DNA from: an uncultured Lachnospiraceae bacterium
GTDB taxonomy: Bacteria > Bacillota > Clostridia > Lachnospirales > Lachnospiraceae
DNA length: 10,482 nucleotides
NCBI GenBank assembly: GCA_910585065.1
Contig: CAJUCG010000116.1
Span: forward strand, 1 to 10,482
Direction of reading: 5' to 3'
In this document: positions 5,308-10,482 of the stretch, piece after piece
Layout: the number at the start of each line of letters is the position of its first letter
How positions within the stretch are numbered: position 1 is the stretch's first letter
Notes under the pieces: generated by a model
What the model saw: only the letters and a program-made list of their open reading frames with translations
The model's database searches: none
Told to the model about the DNA's origin: nothing
Translations under genes and position numbers: made by a program

Positions 5308-5388
5308 AATTGTAAAGACTATAAAAGATAATAGAATAAAAATACATAAAAATATTAAAAACTTTAGGAAACTACCCTATTTTGTAAA

Positions 5389-5417
5389 TTGACAAAGAAG
5401 AAATCATATGGTATGAT
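5389..5417 (+). promoter_or_regulatory. Near-consensus sigma-A promoter for the transposase-hydrogenase unit
   Basis: TTGACA (5389-5394) and TATGAT (5412-5417) are separated by 17 bases. Transcription would start near 5424, about 30 bases before the transposase ATG. No other convincing promoter is seen before the hydrogenase, so this one may drive both genes. Confidence 0.8.
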
Positions 5418-5453
5418 AGATTCAGTCGAAAAAATTAGAAGGGATAATTAAGT

Positions 5454-5924
5454 ATGGAGTTAGATAATAATGCTCATTCAGTATTTTTTCTTCACTATCA
5501 GCTTATACTTGTGGTAAAATATCGCAAAAGAGTAATTGACAGCGATATTTCTGACCGGGCAAGGGAAATTTTTCAATATATCGCGCCAAATTATAATATT
5601 ACTTTGCAGGAGTGGAATTACGATTTAGATCATGTGCATATCATATTTAAGGCGCATCCGAATTCGCAGATTAGTAAATTTATCAATGCATATAAAAGTG
5701 CTAGCAGCCGGCTGATAAAAAAAGAGTTTCCGCAAATTAAGCAAGATCTCTGGAAGGAATATTTTTGGAGTCAGAGTTTTTACCTGTTTACTACAGGTGA
5801 GGTTTCGGATCAGATAATAAGAGAATATATCGAAAGCCAAGGGGAGAATGATCGGCGCAGAAAGGGGAAAAAACAAACTGCACAGAGTTCAAGATTTGAT
5901 ATAGAAGTGGAGGTATTTATATGA
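5454..5924 (+). CDS. tnpA: IS200/IS605-type Y1 (HUH) transposase TnpA
   Basis: The 156-residue protein is a full-length IS200-like transposase. It begins HSVFFLHYQLILVVKYRKRV and has the HUH metal-binding motif in DLDHVHIIFKAHP (His60, His62). It continues with FINAYKSASSRLIKKEFPQI and LWKEYFWSQSFYLFTTG, and has the nucleophilic Tyr in IIREYIESQG. These enzymes cut and join single-stranded DNA at hairpin ends. GAAGGGA (5438-5444) precedes the ATG. The C-terminus runs some 25 residues past the usual end into a basic tail, and its last codons contain the ribosome binding site of the next gene; the stop overlaps the hydrogenase ATG. No TnpB and no obvious end hairpins are visible. It may be an immobilised or co-opted transposase. 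Confidence 0.9.
   Translation: MELDNNAHSVFFLHYQLILVVKYRKRVIDSDISDRAREIFQYIAPNYNITLQEWNYDLDHVHIIFKAHPNSQISKFINAYKSASSRLIKKEFPQIKQDLWKEYFWSQSFYLFTTGEVSDQIIREYIESQGENDRRRKGKKQTAQSSRFDIEVEVFI
5909..5913 (+). promoter_or_regulatory. Ribosome binding site of the hydrogenase inside tnpA
   Basis: GGAGG lies seven bases before the ATG at 5921 and within the last codons of the transposase gene. It fixes the hydrogenase start and makes translational coupling through the ATGA overlap likely. Confidence 0.8.
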
Positions 5925-7444
5925 GGGGAATAGAAACAAGAATACAGGAGATTCGCCATCAGATATTTCGCGAGGTAGCGAGAATGGCATACCACACGGA
6001 ATGGCCGGTGGACAAGCGCATTGAGGAATTGCCGTACAAAATTATGCCGGGGGAAGTTGCAAATTTCGGAAAAGATATTTTTTTGGAGCGCGCGATTGTA
6101 GGGGAACGTCTGCGCCTGGCTATGGGACTGCCAAACCGCTCAGCAGCAGAACATTCACCGATTTCTGATAATATCGAGGCGGCGGATAGACCGGAAACTT
6201 ATTATACGCCCCCGCTGATCAATGTGATTAAGTTTGCCTGCAATAGCTGTCCGGAAAAGCGTGTGATTGTGACAGAGGGCTGTCAGGGCTGTCTTGCACA
6301 CCCTTGCGTGGAGGTTTGTCCGAAAGATGCGGTGATACTTGACTATAAACTTGGGCGTTCACAAATTAATCAAGAGAAATGTATTAAGTGCGGTCGCTGT
6401 GCAACAGCCTGTGCCTACAATGCGATTATTGTGCAGGAGCGTCCATGTGCAGCAGCCTGTGGGATGAATGCCATTCATTCAGACGAAAACGGCAGGGCGG
6501 ATATTGATTATGAAAAGTGTGTTTCCTGTGGACAATGCCTTGTCAATTGCCCATTCGGTGCGATTGCGGATAAATCTCAGATTTTTCAGACCATTCGTGC
6601 TATCCAGTCCGGTGAGCGCGTCTATGCGGCGGTGGCTCCCGCTTTTGTTGGGCAGTTTGGACCGAGAGTAACTCCGGGGAAGCTGCGCTCTGCCATGAAG
6701 CAGTTAGGCTTTCAGGATGTGGTTGAAGTGGCACTCGGCGCGGATCTGTGTGCGACACAGGAAGCGGAGGATTTTGTACACGAAGTGCCAGAACATCTTC
6801 CATTTATGGGAACTTCGTGTTGTCCGGCATGGTCGATGATGGCGAAAAAGCTCTATCCGGAACACGCGAATTGTATCTCGATGGCACTGACCCCGATGAC
6901 TTTGACTGCCCGTTATATTAAGCAGCATGATTCGGAGGCGAAAGTAGTGTTTATCGGACCGTGCGCAGCGAAGAAACTTGAGGCTATGCGGCGCACTGTG
7001 CGAAGTGAGGTTGATTTCGTACTCACCTTTGAGGAGGTTGCTGGGATTTTTGCCGCAAAGCATGTGGAACTGGAAAATGCAGAAGAAGATCCGAACGGTG
7101 TGGATAATGTGTCGGCGGACGGGCGCAATTTTGCAGTTTCCGGTGGTGTTGCGCAGTCGGTGGTAAGTGTGATTAAGAACCGTTACCCAGAGAGGGAGGT
7201 AAAGGTGACCAATGCTGAGAGTCTTCAGGACTGCCGCAAAATGCTTGCGATGGCGGTTGCCGGGAAATACGATGGATACCTGCTTGAAGGTATGGCTTGT
7301 CCGGGCGGCTGTATTGCCGGAGCCGGCACAATGCAGCCGATCGCAAAGTCCAAGGCGGCAGTAAGTTTGTATGCAAAGCAGGCGACACATAAGAATTCAA
7401 GTGAAACGGAGCAGGTGAAGGAATTGGAGAAGCTGATTTATTAA
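5921..7444 (+). CDS. [FeFe] hydrogenase, monomeric, group-B-like
   Basis: The 507-residue cytoplasmic enzyme interconverts protons and H2, probably with ferredoxin as partner. Residues about 105-215 carry ferredoxin-type [4Fe-4S] motifs: CQGC (121, 124) with Cys129 and Cys133, CIKCGRCATAC (154-164), Cys176/Cys180, and CVSCGQCLVNC (200-210). The H-cluster domain follows, with TSCCPAW (298-304; proton-transfer Cys300 and ligand Cys301), GPCAAKK (346-352; ligand Cys348) and EGMACPGGCIAGAG (456-469; ligands Cys460, Cys464). GPC instead of MPC in the second motif, and the absence of a PAS domain, fit group B rather than group A or sensory group C. All catalytic cysteines are present. Maturases HydEFG are not in the window. 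The gene overlaps tnpA by four bases and has clearly higher GC than the region to its left. Confidence 0.92.
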   Translation: MRGIETRIQEIRHQIFREVARMAYHTEWPVDKRIEELPYKIMPGEVANFGKDIFLERAIVGERLRLAMGLPNRSAAEHSPISDNIEAADRPETYYTPPLINVIKFACNSCPEKRVIVTEGCQGCLAHPCVEVCPKDAVILDYKLGRSQINQEKCIKCGRCATACAYNAIIVQERPCAAACGMNAIHSDENGRADIDYEKCVSCGQCLVNCPFGAIADKSQIFQTIRAIQSGERVYAAVAPAFVGQFGPRVTPGKLRSAMKQLGFQDVVEVALGADLCATQEAEDFVHEVPEHLPFMGTSCCPAWSMMAKKLYPEHANCISMALTPMTLTARYIKQHDSEAKVVFIGPCAAKKLEAMRRTVRSEVDFVLTFEEVAGIFAAKHVELENAEEDPNGVDNVSADGRNFAVSGGVAQSVVSVIKNRYPEREVKVTNAESLQDCRKMLAMAVAGKYDGYLLEGMACPGGCIAGAGTMQPIAKSKAAVSLYAKQATHKNSSETEQVKELEKLIY

Positions 7445-7499
7445 AATAGCATTAGTCCATATATTGATATTTATTTAAATTGCATTGGATATGGAGTTT

Positions 7500-7530
7500 G
7501 CGGGGGCATTTACAGCCCCCGCTATAAAAA
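7500..7530 (+). terminator. GC-rich hairpin after the hydrogenase
   Basis: GCGGGGGC (7500-7507) pairs perfectly with GCCCCCGC (7515-7522) around a seven-base loop. It is followed by TATAAAAATTT, a weak U-tract, so termination may be partial. It lies 56 bases after the stop codon. Confidence 0.65.
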
Positions 7531-7717
7531 TTTGGACAAACTAATTAGAATATTTCCATTAGGTTCGATGCAGGACTTACCATAATTGTTTTCTTAACAA
7601 ACCATATTTCATCTTGCCACAGATCATTTTTAATTCCTTCCAGTTCACGCTTTCATTTTTATTATACCCACTTTTGTTTCCAAGCAAAATATAAAGAAAA
7701 TCTTCATACTTTTTTTA

Positions 7718-7746
7718 TTGATTTTTCTTCTGTTTCGATTTATCTT
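7718..7746 (+). promoter_or_regulatory. Likely promoter of the ABC transporter
   Basis: TTGATT (7718-7723) and TATCTT (7741-7746) are separated by 17 bases. GGAGG at 7781-7785 follows, six bases before the ATG at 7792. The promoter boxes are moderate matches; an activator could be needed. Confidence 0.45.
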
Positions 7747-7791
7747 ATTTTTGGTACAGGAAAATCATGACAGGAGTATTGGAGGCTTGGT

Positions 7792-10140
7792 ATGTTAGAA
7801 TTAAAGGATATCCGGAAAACCTATTGCGTCGGTGATATTGAAACAAAAGCACTCGACGGTGTCAGCGTAGCATTTCGTCAGAAAGAATTTGTCGCGATCC
7901 TTGGTACGAGTGGTTCGGGCAAGACCACTTGTCTAAATATTATCGGCGGGCTTGATCACTACGATTCGGGTGATCTTCGAATTAAGGGTAAGAGTACAAA
8001 AGATTTTAAGGACAGTGAGTGGGATGCATACCGCAATAATTCCATCGGTTTCGTATTCCAGAGCTATAATTTGATTGCGCATTTAAGTATTGTCGCCAAT
8101 GTTGAACTTGGTATGACGCTCTCCAATGTGCCCGCGCAGGATCGGCACCAAAAGGCACTTGAGGCACTAGAACGCGTCGGTTTAAAGGAACATTTGCACA
8201 AGAAGCCAAATCAGCTCTCCGGCGGACAGATGCAGCGCGTGGCGATCGCGAGGGCACTGGCGAATGACCCGGAAATTTTGCTCTGCGATGAGCCAACGGG
8301 GGCACTCGACAGCACAACCAGCGTGCAGATCATGGATCTGATCAAGGAGGTCGCAAAGGATAAGCTGGTGATTATGGTAACACACAATCCAGAGCTTGCC
8401 GAGCAGTATGCGGATCGCATTATCCGCTTTTCGGACGGCAAGATTATCGATGACAGTCATCCGCACGAAGAACGCCCAAAGCCGGATCAGTTCAATCTGA
8501 AAAAGACAAGTATGAAACTGCGCACGGCACTGCATCTATCATTTAACAACCTCTATACAAAGAAGGGCAGAACCTTTTTGACTGCATTCGCATCAAGTAT
8601 CGGCATTATCGGCATCGCGGTGATTTTAAGTCTTTCAACGGGCTTTCAAGCGGAGATCGATGATTTTCAGGCGGGCGCGATGGCAGAATTTCCGGTGATC
8701 ATTAGTCAGGCGACACAGGAAGTTAATATGGAAGATTATATGAAGGAGTCCCAGATCTGGCAGGAGCGTGTGACAGGCACAGGCGAATATGCGGACACGG
8801 ACAGCGTGCAGATTGTGGATTCTTCCTCGACAATCAAAGTCCATACCAATAAGCTTGATGGGGAGTTCGCGGATTATCTTGACAAGATTTCTCCGGATAT
8901 TTGCGGAAGCATCGGCTATGTGCGCATTGCAAATATGAATCTGATCAAAAAAACGGAGGAAGGTTATCTCCCAGTCAGCTTTGCAAGCCCGATGATGTCG
9001 GGGGATATGAGGAATATGACTTCCACAAGCAGTATGGGACTTTCCTGTTATCCTGATTCGTTAAAGGGTGAGAGTTATCTGGAAAAGAATTATGAACTTT
9101 TAGCGGGGAGCTATCCGACAGCAGAAACGGATGTTGTGCTGGTGGTCAACACAAGGAACCAACTGGAGAAATCCCTGTTTGAACAATTTGGTTTTACTCT
9201 TTCGGACGGACAGGATGAGGTGCCGTTTGAGGATATTGTCGGCGCGACCTTCCGCGTGGTGGATAATAATGATTATTATGTGACAACGCAGTACGGTACT
9301 TATCTTCCAGGAACGGATTATGAAGCGATGTATAATTCTTCTGCGGGGTTTGATATTAAAATTTCTGGTATTGTGCGCGCAAAGGAAGGGACTTCGATGT
9401 CGATGCTCGCTGCGGGCATTGCGTACAGCGACGCGCTGACTAAGCGGATTATTGCAGCGGGACAGGAGTCGGATATCGTGAAAGCCCAGCTTGCATCGGA
9501 AGTGAATATTATGTCGATGCAGGAGTTTAACGAGGGGGAGAGGGAGCAGTTTATCGCTTACCTCGGCGGAAATGCAACTCCATACATGGTGCTGCTTTTC
9601 CCAAGTACCTTTGAGGCAAAGGATGAAGTGGTTGCTTATCTCGACGCTTATAATGAGGGAAAATCCCAGGATGATGTGGTGACTTACACTGATCTTGCCG
9701 GGACAATGTCAAATATGACAAGTGGCATTATGGATGGGATCACGATCGTGCTGATTGCATTTGCTGCTATTTCTCTTGTGGTCAGCATGATTATGATCTG
9801 TATTATTACTTATACAAGCGTGATTGAGCGCACAAAGGAGATCGGAATTCTAAAGGCACTTGGTGCGAGGAAGAAAGATATCACGCGTGTGTTTGACGCG
9901 GAGACAATGATCTTAGGGGTGTTTTCCGGACTGCTCGGCGTGTTTATCGCATGGCTGTGTACATTCCCAATCAACCATGTGATCAATAATTTTGCAGGGC
10001 TTACCGGCGCGTCCCATCTGCAGTTTATGCACGCGCTGCTCCTTGTGCTGGTCAGCACAGTACTCACAGTAATTGGCGGGCATATTCCAGCGAAGATGGC
10101 TTCGAAGAAGGACGCGGTGGAGGCACTTCGGGCAGAATAA
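7792..10140 (+). CDS. MacB-type ABC transporter, ATPase fused to FtsX-like permease
   Basis: The 782-residue protein joins an ABC ATPase to a MacB/FtsX-type permease. ATPase residues 1-225: Walker A GTSGSGKT (38-45), Q-loop Gln90, signature LSGGQ (142-146), Walker B ILLCDEP (162-168), D-loop ALDS (171-174), H-loop His198. Permease: first membrane helix about 262-283, a large extracellular domain about 285-645, then three helices about 648-675, 703-725 and 746-768. TSVIERTKEIGILKALGARK is the typical FtsX-domain loop. The extracellular domain is larger than in E. coli MacB. Proteins of this type use ATP to drive movements of the external domain and serve in peptide or antibiotic export, lipoprotein handling or cell-wall hydrolase control. 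The substrate cannot be read from the sequence. A secreted or anchored protein begins 106 bases downstream and may be functionally linked. Confidence 0.93.
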   Translation: MLELKDIRKTYCVGDIETKALDGVSVAFRQKEFVAILGTSGSGKTTCLNIIGGLDHYDSGDLRIKGKSTKDFKDSEWDAYRNNSIGFVFQSYNLIAHLSIVANVELGMTLSNVPAQDRHQKALEALERVGLKEHLHKKPNQLSGGQMQRVAIARALANDPEILLCDEPTGALDSTTSVQIMDLIKEVAKDKLVIMVTHNPELAEQYADRIIRFSDGKIIDDSHPHEERPKPDQFNLKKTSMKLRTALHLSFNNLYTKKGRTFLTAFASSIGIIGIAVILSLSTGFQAEIDDFQAGAMAEFPVIISQATQEVNMEDYMKESQIWQERVTGTGEYADTDSVQIVDSSSTIKVHTNKLDGEFADYLDKISPDICGSIGYVRIANMNLIKKTEEGYLPVSFASPMMSGDMRNMTSTSSMGLSCYPDSLKGESYLEKNYELLAGSYPTAETDVVLVVNTRNQLEKSLFEQFGFTLSDGQDEVPFEDIVGATFRVVDNNDYYVTTQYGTYLPGTDYEAMYNSSAGFDIKISGIVRAKEGTSMSMLAAGIAYSDALTKRIIAAGQESDIVKAQLASEVNIMSMQEFNEGEREQFIAYLGGNATPYMVLLFPSTFEAKDEVVAYLDAYNEGKSQDDVVTYTDLAGTMSNMTSGIMDGITIVLIAFAAISLVVSMIMICIITYTSVIERTKEIGILKALGARKKDITRVFDAETMILGVFSGLLGVFIAWLCTFPINHVINNFAGLTGASHLQFMHALLLVLVSTVLTVIGGHIPAKMASKKDAVEALRAE

Positions 10141-10246
10141 AAAGTGGATAAGTGTAAAAAAGGGATAAAGTATCAGGAAAAAAGTGTCGATATAAGAAAA
10201 GGAGTAAGCTTTTTATTTTGCAGAAAAGAAAGTGAGGAAGGGGAAG

Positions 10247-10482
10247 ATGGGCATGGAAGCAAGACAAAAAAGAAATCGGCTGGAAAGTTGTAGGAGGGTG
10301 CGCGAAAAATGCGGATTTTTGGCGGTGCTGCTTGTACTTTCTATGGTTTTTGCAAGCATACCGCAAACGGTTCTTGCGGGGGCGAATAAAGAGTTCGTCT
10401 CTGCAGGGACAAACGGGATGGAACCCTCTTTAAATTTTTCATCGGAAATGATTAGTTCACCGGAGGGATGTACCCGTCCAAC
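10247..10482 (+). CDS. Secreted or membrane-anchored protein, N-terminus only (partial)
   Basis: An open frame begins at the ATG at 10247 and runs to the window end (78 codons). The first 23 residues are strongly basic (RQKRNR, RRVREK). A hydrophobic stretch, FLAVLLVLSMVFASIPQTVL, follows, and then a plausible cleavage site after VLA (residue 44). The following part is polar with Ser, Thr and Asn, as in exported proteins. A purine-rich GAGGAAGGGG precedes the start; the ATG at 10253 is an equally possible start. It lies 106 bases after the transporter gene on the same strand with no clear terminator between, so it may belong to the same transcription unit. The mature domain lies outside the window, so function is unknown. 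Confidence 0.75.
   Translation, partial: MGMEARQKRNRLESCRRVREKCGFLAVLLVLSMVFASIPQTVLAGANKEFVSAGTNGMEPSLNFSSEMISSPEGCTRP

Larger units (their letters stand above)
7445..7791. other. Gap between the hydrogenase and the ABC transporter
   Basis: Besides the hairpin at 7500-7522 and the likely transporter promoter near 7718-7746, this stretch shows no coding sequence. Its AT-rich middle (about 7560-7710) contains no clear structure. Confidence 0.55.

Noticed and set aside
5308..5924. Complete IS200 element with defined ends
   Set aside because: I could not find end hairpins upstream of tnpA, and the gene's 3' end runs directly into the hydrogenase, so only the transposase gene is annotated.
6704..7390. 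Long minus-strand open frame (228 codons) opposite the hydrogenase
   Set aside because: It mirrors a well-supported gene, has no ribosome binding site or recognisable domain, and its Cys/His/Arg-rich composition is typical of an antisense shadow.
7500..7522. GC-rich hairpin as a riboswitch or attenuator
   Set aside because: A single short stem after a stop codon, without further structure, is better explained as a terminator.
8006..8535. Minus-strand open frames opposite the ABC ATPase
   Set aside because: They are shadows of a clearly coding strand with every ABC motif in order and have no start signals.

Overview
The window looks like a low-GC Gram-positive anaerobe of class Clostridia, most likely a gut or rumen Lachnospiraceae. 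The reasons are strong AGGAGG-type ribosome binding sites, sigma-A-type promoters with 17-base spacers, a [FeFe] hydrogenase, and Rpn, RelB/Fic and IS200-type proteins of the kind common in that family. The left half (about 1-5450) is AT-rich and full of broken genes. The right half (from about 5920) has higher GC and intact housekeeping-type genes.

Left edge (1-683): the first codons of a minus-strand gene that leaves the window, a possible 34-codon ORF just upstream of it, and about 550 bases with only palindromes and hairpins.

Defence and toxin-antitoxin island (684-5307): (i) an intact plus-strand Rpn/PD-(D/E)XK nuclease gene with its own promoter and terminator. A strong internal ribosome binding site precedes an in-frame ATG that would give an 86-residue C-terminal protein, as described for intragenic Rpn antitoxins. 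(ii) A minus-strand rnlA-rnlB type toxin-antitoxin pair (RNase LS family). The toxin reading frame is split at a run of seven T: the upstream frame is an RNase H1 N-terminal (hybrid-binding/viroplasmin) domain and the downstream frame carries the RnlA HEPN motif. (iii) A RelB/DinJ-like antitoxin followed by a decayed fic gene. This fic copy breaks inside its catalytic HPFREGN motif, and a matching 3' fic fragment lies on the other side of rnlAB. The toxin-antitoxin pair therefore appears to sit inside an older one. (iv) A 5'-truncated, frameshifted inverted copy of the rpn gene, with its terminator, closes the island. Two rpn copies thus form inverted arms around the fic/rnlAB block.

Right half: a full-length IS200/IS605-type Y1 transposase gene, with a near-consensus promoter, overlaps by four bases (ATGA) the start of a 507-residue group-B-like [FeFe] hydrogenase. 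No TnpB and no clear element ends are visible. After a GC-rich hairpin comes a 782-residue MacB-type ABC transporter (ATPase fused to an FtsX-like permease), then the start of a secreted or membrane-anchored protein cut off by the window end.

The most interesting points are the RNase H1-domain/RnlA arrangement with its homopolymer frame switch, the toxin-antitoxin pair nested in fic, the intragenic Rpn start, and the transposase-hydrogenase coupling. All calls were made by eye from sequence and recalled family features; no searches were run.
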